Part shown: piece by piece, positions 34,268 to 42,496 of the stretch
How positions within the stretch are numbered: position 1 is the stretch's first letter
Layout: every line of letters starts with the position of its first letter
Assembly (NCBI RefSeq): GCF_003253485.1
Contig: NZ_QKTX01000015.1
Span: 1 to 64,000 of the forward strand
Source: Algoriphagus aquaeductus
GTDB taxonomy: Bacteria; Bacteroidota; Bacteroidia; Cytophagales; Cyclobacteriaceae
Direction: 5' to 3'
Length of the DNA stretch: 64,000 nt
Made by a program: the position numbers and the translations under genes
The notes under the pieces: generated by a model
Databases searched by the model: none
The model's input: only the letters and a program-made list of their open reading frames with translations
What the model was told of the DNA's origin: nothing

Positions 34268-35017
34268 ATGCTAAGCAAAAATACGGTTAAGTTTATAAAA
34301 TCCTTACATCAAAAAAAATACCGAAGCGAAGCGGAGAGGTTCTTTGTCGAAGGGGAGAAAAGTGTGGTAGAGGTGTTGAACTCGGATTTCTTGACAGAAT
34401 TACTTTTGGTGACAGATGATTTTCAGCAGAAATATCCCGATTTGATCCGTTCGTATAGCGGAGAATTACTCAACGTTACCCGGCATCAGTTGGAGCAAGT
34501 GGGCCTTTATCAATCGAATGATTCCGCTCTTGCCGTAGTGAGGATGAAAGCAAACGAGGCCTTTGTGCCTGATCCTAAGGAGCTTGTTTTGGCACTCGAT
34601 GAGGTCAGAGATCCGGGGAATCTTGGGACCATCATCCGGATTGCCGACTGGTTTGGAATTTCCAAGCTGCTGTTTTCTCCTCAGACAGCTGAATTTTATA
34701 ATCCCAAAGTAATCCAGGCTACCATGGGTTCATTCACCCGGGTCAAGTTTTTCTATGAAGACCTAGAGGAGGCTTTGTCCAGATGGCAATTGCCCGTGTA
34801 TGGGGCATTTTTGGATGGGGAAAATATCCATAGTTTGGCCAATCCTCTCCCGGGAGTAATCGTGATGGGCAATGAATCCAAAGGAATCTCGGCGGAGGTT
34901 GAAAAGTGGGTAAGTAAAAAAGTGACTATTCCGGGGTTTGGAAAGGCAGAATCTCTTAATGTGGCAATTGCTACTGCGATTCTGTGTGACAATTTCAAAA
35001 GGCTTTTAGGTTCATGA
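34268..35017 (+). CDS. TrmH/SpoU-family RNA 2'-O-methyltransferase
   Basis: Length is 249 residues. The N-terminal substrate-binding region has RSEAERFFVEGEKSVVEVL. The SPOUT methylase domain has the three motifs: LALDEVRDPGNLGTIIRIADWFG, VIVMGNESKGIS, and IPGFGKAESLNVAIATAILC. The enzyme methylates ribose 2'-OH in rRNA or tRNA with SAM; the exact site is unknown. It overlaps the next gene by 4 bp. Its divergent neighbour is tamL. Confidence 0.9.
   Translation: MLSKNTVKFIKSLHQKKYRSEAERFFVEGEKSVVEVLNSDFLTELLLVTDDFQQKYPDLIRSYSGELLNVTRHQLEQVGLYQSNDSALAVVRMKANEAFVPDPKELVLALDEVRDPGNLGTIIRIADWFGISKLLFSPQTAEFYNPKVIQATMGSFTRVKFFYEDLEEALSRWQLPVYGAFLDGENIHSLANPLPGVIVMGNESKGISAEVEKWVSKKVTIPGFGKAESLNVAIATAILCDNFKRLLGS
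34276..34283 (-). promoter_or_regulatory. -7 box of tamL (TATTTTTG) within the methylase gene
   Basis: Exact TAnnTTTG on the minus strand, 27 nt before the tamL ATG and inside the first codons of the divergent methyltransferase gene. Confidence 0.5.
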
Positions 35018-36006
35018 GAGAAAAGCTTGGACAAACGCTTTCCAAAGTTGGAATCAATGGGTTTTTACTGGGCTTGTTTGTGGCTATAGCCCTTGCCTCA
35101 GTTTTCCCTGAGGTAGGGGCTGAGCAATCCGGTCTGCCTTGGAAGCCGGTCATCAATATAGGAATTGGCTTGGTTTTCTTTTTTTACGGAGTCAAACTTG
35201 ATCCCAATCAACTTAAAGCAGGGCTTTCCAATTGGAAACTCCATCTCCTGATCCAATTGTCGACATTCTTATTGTTTCCCGTTCTGGTATGGGTAATGAT
35301 GTCAGTGATTCCATGGATCAGTGAGGATTTTAAGTTGGGGATTACCTATTTGTCCGCTCTTCCATCCACGGTGAGTGCCTCGGTTGTCATGGTATCTATT
35401 GCAGGAGGAAATCTCCCCGGGGCTATTTTTAATGCGAGTATTTCCAGTCTGTTGGGGGTGATACTGACTCCGGTTTGGATGGGAGTATTGGCGGGAGGTG
35501 TCGAGGGTGAGGTAGATTTTTGGACTACCTTGGGAGAGCTTTCGGTTAAAGTCTTGCTGCCTGTGGTATTGGGAATACTATCTCATGGTTGGCTTTTTCC
35601 GAAATTGAGCAAAGCCCTTCCCAAGCTGAAGTATGTGGACCAGACGGTGATCATGATGATTGTGTTTACGTCTTTTTCCGAGTCTTTTGCCCAAAAAATA
35701 TTCTCTTCCTACTCCTTGGGAATCTTACTGAGTGTAGCCGTCACCATGTTGGCCATTTTTATAGGAATGATGCTTCTCTTACATTCTTTGAGTGTAATGT
35801 TGGGATTCTCTGTTCAGGATCGGATTACTGCCCTTTTTTGTGGCTCCAAAAAATCATTGGTTCATGGTGTAGTCATCGGAAAGGTGATCTTTCCTGATCC
35901 TGCCGTGTTAGGTTTGGTGTTACTTCCCGTCATGCTTTACCATATCCAGCAGTTGATTTTGGGTAGCATGCTGGCGGGCTATTTTGGGAGAAAAAATAAA
36001 GCCTGA
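35014..36006 (+). CDS. Bile acid:sodium symporter (BASS) family transporter
   Basis: Length is 330 residues with about ten hydrophobic segments. The pattern FFFYGVKLDPNQLKAGLSNWKLHLLIQ, ALPSTVSASVVMVSIAGGNLPGAIFNAS and FCGSKKSLVHGVVIGKVIF matches the SBF-like/YfeH branch of the BASS family. The natural substrate is unlikely to be bile acid and is not known. It starts inside the methylase stop (ATGA overlap), so the two are co-translated. Confidence 0.87.
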   Translation: MREKLGQTLSKVGINGFLLGLFVAIALASVFPEVGAEQSGLPWKPVINIGIGLVFFFYGVKLDPNQLKAGLSNWKLHLLIQLSTFLLFPVLVWVMMSVIPWISEDFKLGITYLSALPSTVSASVVMVSIAGGNLPGAIFNASISSLLGVILTPVWMGVLAGGVEGEVDFWTTLGELSVKVLLPVVLGILSHGWLFPKLSKALPKLKYVDQTVIMMIVFTSFSESFAQKIFSSYSLGILLSVAVTMLAIFIGMMLLLHSLSVMLGFSVQDRITALFCGSKKSLVHGVVIGKVIFPDPAVLGLVLLPVMLYHIQQLILGSMLAGYFGRKNKA

Positions 36007-36022
36007 AGGTGATCCAGGCTTT
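35990..36022 (-). terminator. Terminator of the acyl-CoA-binding protein gene
   Basis: On the minus strand AAAGCCTG pairs with CAGGCTTT and is followed by ATTTTTT. It overlaps the last codons of the convergent BASS transporter gene. Confidence 0.6.
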
Positions 36023-36034
36023 CAGGGTTGGACT

Positions 36035-36295
36035 TTATAGGTATTTGCCGGCAAGCTCTTCCACGAGATCCAAATAGGCTTGGGTAGCCTCTTCTTTAGA
36101 CTTTCCTTTCAAAGTCAACCAGGCATTGTATTTGGCTGCTGCCTTAAAATCAAATCCTCCCGGTCTTTCTCCTTCATTATCCCCCTCGGTAGCCTGCTTA
36201 TATAATCCGTATAGCCTCAACAGCTCCTCATTGCTGGGTCTTGTGGTAAATCTCTGGGTAAGAGATACTGCCTCTTCTAGTGTAGTTGGTTTCAT
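36035..36295 (-). CDS. Acyl-CoA-binding protein (ACBP)
   Basis: Length is 86 residues, the exact size of the single-domain family. Helix-bundle signatures are present: EELLRLYGLYKQATEGDN and FDFKAAAKYNAWLTLKGKSKEEATQAYLDLVEEL. The Tyr/Lys residues that bind the CoA part (YGLYKQAT, KYNAW) are conserved. It carries long-chain acyl-CoA esters in the cytoplasm. The family is mostly eukaryotic and patchy in bacteria, so its presence is notable. It is a single gene with its own terminator. Confidence 0.9.
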   Translation of the reverse strand: MKPTTLEEAVSLTQRFTTRPSNEELLRLYGLYKQATEGDNEGERPGGFDFKAAAKYNAWLTLKGKSKEEATQAYLDLVEELAGKYL

Positions 36296-36368
36296 GGTAA
36301 ACTGAAAGTTGTGTTTTGAGTTTCCAAATATGAGGAAAAAAACAGGAATGAAAATAGCGGAAAAAGAA

Positions 36369-36393
36369 AAAACCAGCCTTCAGAAGGCTGGTT
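36369..36393 (-). terminator. Terminator of gltA
   Basis: On the minus strand AAACCAGCC-TTCTGAA-GGCTGGTTT is followed by a T-rich tail, 23 nt after the gltA stop. Confidence 0.8.
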
Positions 36394-36415
36394 TGAGCAC
36401 TCAGGATTGAGCTGA

Positions 36416-37702
36416 TTATCTCTTGTTCATGCTAACGTAGTCTCTTTCGGTAGCTCCGGTGTATACCTGACGAGGTCTTCCGATAGGCTCACCGTTTTCT
36501 CTCATTTCTTTCCATTGAGCAATCCAGCCCGGGAGTCTTCCCAATGCAAACATCACGGTAAACATATCGGTAGGGATACCCAAAGCACGGTAGATAATTC
36601 CAGAATAGAAATCTACGTTAGGGTAGAGTTTTCTGTCTACAAAATACTGATCGTTCAAGGCGGCGTATTCCAGTTCTTTGGCAATGTCCAAAACGGGATC
36701 TTTGACGCCAAGTTTGTTTAGAACATCATCAGCGGCTTTTTTGATGATTTTAGCTCTTGGATCGAAGTTTTTGTACACTCGGTGTCCAAAGCCCATCAAT
36801 CGGAAAGGATCGTTTTTGTCTTTGGCTTTGTCCAAATACTTCTTGGCATCTCCGCCGTCAGCTTTGATGGCCTCGAGCATTTCGATCACGGACTGGTTTG
36901 CACCACCGTGTAGCGGACCCCAGAGCGCATTGATTCCGGCAGAAATAGAAGCGTAAATAGATGCTTGAGAGGAGCCAACGATTCTTACAGTGGAAGTAGA
37001 GCAGTTTTGCTCATGATCTGCATGAAGGATCAACAATGCATCCAAAGCTTTGGCGACAATTGGATCTACTTCATATCGTTCTGCAGGTAGCGCAAACATC
37101 ATTTTGAGGAAGTTGGAGCAATAATCCAGGGAATTGTCCGGATAGTTTACCGGGTGTCCAACTTTATTTTTATAAGCCCAGGCCGCAAAGGTTGGCATCT
37201 TGGCAATCAAACGAACGATACTGAGATTTACATCCTCAGCACTTGCATTTGGGTTTAATGAATCCGGATAAAATGCAGAAAGCGAACAGATCAAAGAAGA
37301 AAGGACTCCCATCGGGTGGGCATTGGAAGGGAATCCATCGAGTATTTTTTTGATGTCTTCGTGCACGAGCGTGTGCATGGTGATTTCTCTGGTGAAATCC
37401 TCGTATTGTTGTTGGGTGGGCAATTCACCATAAATCAAAAGGTAGGCTACTTCGATAAAGCTTGACTTTTCTGCCAAGTCTTCGATTCTGTATCCTCTGT
37501 ATCTTAGAACTCCCTCTTCACCATCCAAAAAAGTAATGGAACTGGTAGTTGAACCTGTGTTTTTGAAACCTGAATCAAGGGTGATCAGGCCAGTAGCACT
37601 TCTCAGTTTCGCAATATCAATAGCAGGCTCGTTTTCGGTGCCGATGATCACCGGGAATTCGTATTCTTGCCCATTGTAGGACAACTTGGCGGAGTCAGAC
37701 AT
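36416..37702 (-). CDS. gltA: Citrate synthase (type II)
   Basis: Condenses oxaloacetate and acetyl-CoA into citrate, the first step of the TCA cycle. Length is 428 residues. Catalytic blocks are LHADHEQNCSTSTVR, ALWGPLHGGANQSVIEML, FRLMGFGHRVYKNFDPRA and DFYSGIIYRALGIPTDMFT; these contain the two catalytic His and the Asp. The N-terminal extension before the catalytic core marks the Gram-negative type. It is a single gene with a 250-bp AT-rich region upstream in which I see no exact -7 box. Confidence 0.96.
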   Translation of the reverse strand: MSDSAKLSYNGQEYEFPVIIGTENEPAIDIAKLRSATGLITLDSGFKNTGSTTSSITFLDGEEGVLRYRGYRIEDLAEKSSFIEVAYLLIYGELPTQQQYEDFTREITMHTLVHEDIKKILDGFPSNAHPMGVLSSLICSLSAFYPDSLNPNASAEDVNLSIVRLIAKMPTFAAWAYKNKVGHPVNYPDNSLDYCSNFLKMMFALPAERYEVDPIVAKALDALLILHADHEQNCSTSTVRIVGSSQASIYASISAGINALWGPLHGGANQSVIEMLEAIKADGGDAKKYLDKAKDKNDPFRLMGFGHRVYKNFDPRAKIIKKAADDVLNKLGVKDPVLDIAKELEYAALNDQYFVDRKLYPNVDFYSGIIYRALGIPTDMFTVMFALGRLPGWIAQWKEMRENGEPIGRPRQVYTGATERDYVSMNKR

Positions 37703-37927
37703 AAATCGTTAGTTTGGATTCGTTTTAATTTTAAAAACTCTAAAATCGCGCTTAAGTTAATAAAATTGACCGTTTTTTAAGGATTTTATTCCACGACAGA
37801 ACGCAATATTATTTGGCAAATCTCAGAGGGTTAGCATTGAATAATAACTTGTTGGAAATAAAGTATTTGCCCCCGGAAGGATTATAACTTGTCTTAATAG
37901 ACATGATAAATCCCAGAAGCAGCAGAC

Positions 37928-37949
37928 AAAAAAAGCCCCGAAGGGCTTC
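37928..37949 (-). terminator. Terminator at the end of the suf-bacilliredoxin operon
   Basis: On the minus strand AAGCCC-TTC-GGGGCTT followed by TTTTTT, a few bases after the bacilliredoxin stop. Confidence 0.8.
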
Positions 37950-37952
37950 TGA

Positions 37953-38375
37953 TTAGTCGCAGAAATGTTCAAATACTTCTACCAGGTGATCACCGATCAT
38001 TTTGGCATTTCTTCCTTCGATATGGTGTCTTTCGATAAAGTGCACCAATTCTCCATCCTTAAACAAGGCCATTGCCGGAGAAGAAGGAGGATAGGGCAAC
38101 ACCAGTTCACGTACTTTAGCTACTGCATCACGGTCATTTCCTGCGAAAACAGTGGCGAGCGTAGTTGGTTTTTTTGAAGCGTTTTCTAAAGCAAATCTAA
38201 CCCCCGGACGCGCTGCACCTGCAGCACAGCCACAGACAGAGTTGACTACCACGAAAGTGGTTCCTTTGTGATTGGGTCCCAGGTGTTCGGCAACTTGTTC
38301 AGCTGTCCGAAATTCCTCGAATCCTACGTTGGAGAGTTCCGCTCTCATTGGAGCGATTAGTTCTTCAGGATACAT
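37953..38375 (-). CDS. BrxA/BrxB-family bacilliredoxin
   Basis: Length is 140 residues. The active site CGC (Cys48-Gly-Cys50) lies in VVVNSVCGCAAGAARPG, the hallmark of the YphP/YqiW family. These thiol proteins remove bacillithiol from proteins or act as thiol-disulfide reductases. It lies 25 bp after the DUF59 gene on the same strand and just before the terminator, so it is probably the last gene of the suf operon. This suggests it protects Fe-S assembly thiols (inference). Confidence 0.9.
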   Translation of the reverse strand: MYPEELIAPMRAELSNVGFEEFRTAEQVAEHLGPNHKGTTFVVVNSVCGCAAGAARPGVRFALENASKKPTTLATVFAGNDRDAVAKVRELVLPYPPSSPAMALFKDGELVHFIERHHIEGRNAKMIGDHLVEVFEHFCD

Positions 38376-38400
38376 ATTATTGAGTTTTTATTATACAGTT

Positions 38401-38751
38401 TTAAAGAAATCCTAATTCGAGTTTGGCTACCTCGGACATCATATCTTGAGAGTAGGGTGGATCAAATGTCACTTCGACTTCCACATTGTTGACTCCACTG
38501 ATTTGCTGGATTTTGTCCTTGACCTCTGAGGGTATAAATTCAGCAGAAGGGCAATTGGGTGAAGTTAGGGTCATCTGTACATAGACATTGTTGACCGGGT
38601 ACACGGTAATCTCATAGATCAATCCCAATTCGTAGACATCCACCGGAATCTCCGGATCATAGACCTGCTTGATAGCCGTGACCACCTTGTCTCGCAGGTT
38701 GTCGACTTGGGTGGTGCTTTCGGTAGGTTTTTCAGCTTCCATATCAGGCAT
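38401..38751 (-). CDS. DUF59/SufT-like Fe-S assembly factor
   Basis: Length is 116 residues. The DUF59 (MIP18/PaaD-like) core is clear: VYDPEIPVDVYELGLIYEI, then MTLTSPNCPSAEFIPSEV with its reactive Cys, and VEVTFDPPYSQDMMSEVAKLELGFL. Such proteins help mature Fe-S proteins. It overlaps sufE by 8 bp, so it belongs to the same operon. Confidence 0.9.
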   Translation of the reverse strand: MPDMEAEKPTESTTQVDNLRDKVVTAIKQVYDPEIPVDVYELGLIYEITVYPVNNVYVQMTLTSPNCPSAEFIPSEVKDKIQQISGVNNVEVEVTFDPPYSQDMMSEVAKLELGFL

Positions 38752-39175
38752 TTTGCTTGGTTTGAAGAGCCAGTGCGTAGAGCTTCATTTGTTTGATCAT
38801 TGCAGCCAATCCATTGGATCGTTGGCTTCCGATGATACTCCCCATTCCGATTTTTTGAATAAAATCCAGATCAGCATGAATGATTTCATTCGGTCTTCGA
38901 TTATCCAAAACACGAATCAATAGAGAAATCAGTCCTTTGGTGATGTCAGTATTGGAATCCGCTTGATACTGAACTTTCCCGTCTTTTTCATCTGCGATCA
39001 ACCAAACTTTTGACTGACACCCTTTGATGATGTTTTCTTCTTTTCGCTCGGAATCAGGAAATGGTTTCAGATTTCCTCCCAATTCCATAATGTAGAAAAT
39101 GGTGGACTCTTTGTCATCACCTAGGATTTCAAATTCTGAAACAATTTCCTCCTGTACCTCCTTGATCGTGCTCAT
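38744..39175 (-). CDS. sufE: SufE sulfur acceptor
   Basis: Takes persulfide sulfur from SufS and hands it to the SufBCD scaffold. Length is 143 residues. The acceptor Cys53 sits in IIKGCQSKVWL, and RVLDNRRPNEI and IGMGSIIGSQRSNGLAAM are typical of the family. It overlaps sufS by 4 bp and the DUF59 gene by 8 bp. Confidence 0.94.
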   Translation of the reverse strand: MSTIKEVQEEIVSEFEILGDDKESTIFYIMELGGNLKPFPDSERKEENIIKGCQSKVWLIADEKDGKVQYQADSNTDITKGLISLLIRVLDNRRPNEIIHADLDFIQKIGMGSIIGSQRSNGLAAMIKQMKLYALALQTKQNA

Positions 39176-40395
39176 TTGTTTTTCAATCGTGCGATTTGGG
39201 CGACACTTTCCGCCAGCTTTTCAATTTCTGATCTGGTATTGTAAACCGCAAAGGAGGCTCTTACAGTTCCCTCGATTCCAAATCGTTTCATCAAAGGTTG
39301 TGTACAGTGATGACCCGTTCTCACTGCAATTCCTTTGGCATCCAGCATTTGTCCTACATCAAAAGGATGCATTCCATGGATGTTAAATGAAAGTACAGAG
39401 ACTTTTTCGGAGGCTGTTCCAACCGGGTTAAATCCTTTGATATCATGCATCAGTTCATTGGCATGTGCCAAAAGTCCATCTTCATGAGCCCTGATTTTGG
39501 ATTTGGTTAGCTCTTGGATAAAATCCAGAGCTGCTTTAAAAGCAATCACATCAGCAATATTGGGTGTACCGGCCTCAAATTTGAAAGGAATCTCATTATA
39601 AGTGGTTTTTTCAAACGTCACTTCTTTGATCATTTCTCCTCCACCTAAGAAAGGAGGCATTTCTTCCAAAACTTCTCTTTTGCCGTAAAGCACCCCGAGA
39701 CCCGTTGGACCATAGAGTTTGTGTGCCGAAAAAGCCAAAAAATCACAGTTCAATTCCAGCACATCAATGTCGAGGTGGGAAGTGGACTGAGCACCGTCCA
39801 AAAGGACTTTTGCACCCACAGCATGGGCTGCGTCAATAATTTTTTTGACGGGATTGATTGTCCCTAATGCATTGGAAGCATGGACGACACTGACCAATTT
39901 GGTCCTTGGTGTCAAAAGTTTTTCGAATTCCTTCCAGACTAACTCACCCGCTTCATTGATCGGGATTACTTTCAGTATCGCGCCTTTTGCCTCACATAGC
40001 ATCTGCCAAGGCACGATGTTGCTGTGGTGCTCCATGGTAGAGATGAGGATCTCGTCACCCTTTCCGATAAATTTTCTTCCAAAAGTCTGGGCAACCAAGT
40101 TGATACTTTCGGTAGTCCCTTTGGTGAAAACAATTTCAGCGGCTTCTCTTGCGCCGATAAAATCTTTGACTGCTTCACGGGTTTCCTCGTAGTCGCGCGT
40201 AGCACGGTCAGCTAGCGCATGGGCACCACGATGAATATTGGAATTGTCTTTTTCGTAGTAATCCTGCAAGGCTTTTAAGACTGCCTTGGGTTTTTGAGTA
40301 GTTGCGGCATTATCAAAATAAATCAAAGGCTTGCCATGCACTTCTTGATGAAGTACAGGAAACAGGCCCCTGATTTGATCGATAGGTAGACTCAT
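39172..40395 (-). CDS. sufS: SufS group II cysteine desulfurase
   Basis: PLP enzyme that takes sulfur from cysteine for Fe-S clusters. Length is 407 residues. Signatures are IYFDNAATTQKP, EHHSNIVPWQML, DGAQSTSHLDIDV, FSAHKLYGPTGLGVLYG (PLP-binding Lys) and AVRTGHHCTQPLMKRF (catalytic Cys in the short group II loop). It lies 4 bp after sufD. Confidence 0.96.
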   Translation of the reverse strand: MSLPIDQIRGLFPVLHQEVHGKPLIYFDNAATTQKPKAVLKALQDYYEKDNSNIHRGAHALADRATRDYEETREAVKDFIGAREAAEIVFTKGTTESINLVAQTFGRKFIGKGDEILISTMEHHSNIVPWQMLCEAKGAILKVIPINEAGELVWKEFEKLLTPRTKLVSVVHASNALGTINPVKKIIDAAHAVGAKVLLDGAQSTSHLDIDVLELNCDFLAFSAHKLYGPTGLGVLYGKREVLEEMPPFLGGGEMIKEVTFEKTTYNEIPFKFEAGTPNIADVIAFKAALDFIQELTKSKIRAHEDGLLAHANELMHDIKGFNPVGTASEKVSVLSFNIHGMHPFDVGQMLDAKGIAVRTGHHCTQPLMKRFGIEGTVRASFAVYNTRSEIEKLAESVAQIARLKNK

Positions 40396-40399
40396 GAGA

Positions 40400-41668
40400 T
40401 TAGAATTTGCTTCCCAAGCGCTCCTGAATCAGGTTTACGACATGATTGTGGAAGCTTTCTTCTTCGATTTTTTCCAGCACCTCACCTGCGAATGCATAGA
40501 GTAAAAGTCCTTTCGCGGAAAGCTTGTCAAGTCCCCTCGCTCTGAGGTAGAACAAAGCCTCTTCATCCAGCTGACCTACGGTACATCCGTGAGAGCACTT
40601 CACATCATCTGCCCAAATTTCCAATTGAGGTTTAGTATTGACGATGGCATCTTCGGAGAGGAGGATATTGTTGTTTTGCTGGAAGGCATTGGTTTTCTGA
40701 GCATCCTGACGAACGAAAATCTTTCCATTGAAAACTCCGCGGCTTTGGTCGGCGAGAATTCCTTTGTAGAGTTCGTTCGAATCAGCGTGAGGGATAGTAT
40801 GATCGACATTGGTATGGTTGTCCACGTGGGTTTTACCGTTGAGCAAGTACACGCCAAACATGTTACCCTCGGAATTGCTGCCCAGAAGATTCAGACTCAG
40901 ATTATTTCTCACCATATCTCCGGAAAGAGAAATATTCACCGAGGTGAATTTGGCATCTTTCAGAATGTCCGTTTCAATATTGCTGACCTCGATGGTGTTT
41001 TTTCCTTCGTTCTGAAGTCTGTAATAGCTGATTTGGGAATTCACTCCGCCTTTTACCTCCACCACCTTGTTTACAAAGTAGGCAGAGTCACTAAGGCTGA
41101 TGCTTTGATCAATGAAGGTCACCTCGGCAAAGTCACCCACTTCAATCCAAACCCTAGGTTGAATAACCTGTCCAAGGTTTTCTTTGTTGAAAGAAAGCAA
41201 TAGGATTGGTCTTTCGATCTGGGATTTTTTTGGAACGGAAATGAAAATTCCATCTACAAATGAAGCTTGATTCAGCGCTGCAAAAGGATCTTTAGAGGCC
41301 TTGGCAATGCTTCCAAGGGAAGTTTCAGGCTTATCGGAAAGTTTGGAGATTTCCACTCCTTCAATCGTCGAGGAGAGTTCAGGAAGAAATGCTCCGTTGG
41401 CAAAAACCAATACATCACCTTCGAAACCTTCAAACAAAGCCGATTTCACTTGGCTCGGAGTGACTTCAAAAGGAAGGGCAGTGGAGAAGTTGGTTAGGGC
41501 ATTATCCAGCTTCTTACTGATGTTGGTGAATTTATATTCTTCTGCTTTCACGGCAGGAATCCCCTGATTGAGAAAGCTTTCCTTTCCTGAGTTCCGAATG
41601 GAATGGAAGTTTTCCGGGCTTGCTGCAAAAAGCGCTTGAAATGTATCTTGTTGGGTCAAGGTACTCAT
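40400..41668 (-). CDS. sufD: SufD, Fe-S scaffold subunit
   Basis: Partner of SufB and SufC in the cytosolic SufBC2D scaffold. Length is 422 residues. The beta-helix core ends with the conserved run VKCSHGCTVGQLDEEALFYLRARGL, which carries the functional His. The less conserved N-terminal helices are usual for the family. It lies 17 bp after sufC. Confidence 0.94.
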   Translation of the reverse strand: MSTLTQQDTFQALFAASPENFHSIRNSGKESFLNQGIPAVKAEEYKFTNISKKLDNALTNFSTALPFEVTPSQVKSALFEGFEGDVLVFANGAFLPELSSTIEGVEISKLSDKPETSLGSIAKASKDPFAALNQASFVDGIFISVPKKSQIERPILLLSFNKENLGQVIQPRVWIEVGDFAEVTFIDQSISLSDSAYFVNKVVEVKGGVNSQISYYRLQNEGKNTIEVSNIETDILKDAKFTSVNISLSGDMVRNNLSLNLLGSNSEGNMFGVYLLNGKTHVDNHTNVDHTIPHADSNELYKGILADQSRGVFNGKIFVRQDAQKTNAFQQNNNILLSEDAIVNTKPQLEIWADDVKCSHGCTVGQLDEEALFYLRARGLDKLSAKGLLLYAFAGEVLEKIEEESFHNHVVNLIQERLGSKF

Positions 41669-41685
41669 GTTTATTTGTTTTGGGA

Positions 41686-42450
41686 TCAGACAGTGGCTGC
41701 GGAATCGACTTCTTCTTTGATCCAGTCGTAGCCTTTTTCTTCGAGCTCGAGAGCGAGCTCCTTAGTGCCGGATTTTACAATTCTTCCTTTGTACAACACG
41801 TGCACGTAGTCAGGAACTATGTAATCCAACAAGCGCTGATAGTGTGTCACCACGATCGTTGCGGTTTTGTCTGATTTCAATTTATTTACCCCATTGGATA
41901 CGATTCTTAAGGCATCGATATCCAATCCAGAGTCCGTTTCATCCAAAATGGAAAGGACAGGCTCCAACATGGCCATTTGGAAAATCTCGTTTCTTTTTTT
42001 CTCTCCTCCCGAAAAACCTTCGTTGAGTGATCGGCTGAGTAATTTCTGATCGATTTCCACCAAAGCCATTTTCTCTTTCATCAGCGAAAGAAACTTTACT
42101 GCGTCCAAAGGTTCTTGACCTCTGTATTCACGGACTTGGTTGAGCGCTGTTCTCAGAAAGTTGGTGGAGGATACCCCGGGGATTTCCACAGGATACTGGA
42201 AAGCCAAGAATACACCTTCTCTTGCCCGGTCTTCTGGAGCAAGCTCCAAAAGGTCTTTACCTTGGAAAATCACTTCTCCTTCGGTTACTTCATATTCTTC
42301 ACGACCTGCGAGTACAGAAGCCAAAGTCGACTTACCGGAACCGTTTGGTCCCATGATTGCGTGTACTTCACCTGCTTTTACTTCAAGATTGATCCCTCTC
42401 AGGATTTCGTTTCCCTCGATGGATGCGTGGAGGTTTTTTATGCTTAACAT
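41686..42450 (-). CDS. sufC: SufC, Fe-S assembly ATPase
   Basis: ABC-type ATPase of the SufBCD complex. Length is 254 residues. Walker A is MGPNGSGKSTLA (about 33-44), the signature is NEGFSGGEKKRNEIFQMA, Walker B is LSILDETDSGLDIDAL, and the switch His is in VVTHYQRLLDY. It lies 46 bp after sufB. Confidence 0.96.
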   Translation of the reverse strand: MLSIKNLHASIEGNEILRGINLEVKAGEVHAIMGPNGSGKSTLASVLAGREEYEVTEGEVIFQGKDLLELAPEDRAREGVFLAFQYPVEIPGVSSTNFLRTALNQVREYRGQEPLDAVKFLSLMKEKMALVEIDQKLLSRSLNEGFSGGEKKRNEIFQMAMLEPVLSILDETDSGLDIDALRIVSNGVNKLKSDKTATIVVTHYQRLLDYIVPDYVHVLYKGRIVKSGTKELALELEEKGYDWIKEEVDSAATV

Positions 42451-42496
42451 GTTTCTGATTTTTCAATTTTTAAGTGTTCCAATTTTTCAATTGGAT

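Noticed and set aside
40589..41203. 204-codon plus-strand frame antisense to sufD
   Set aside because: sufD is well conserved here and the antisense frame has no recognisable features.
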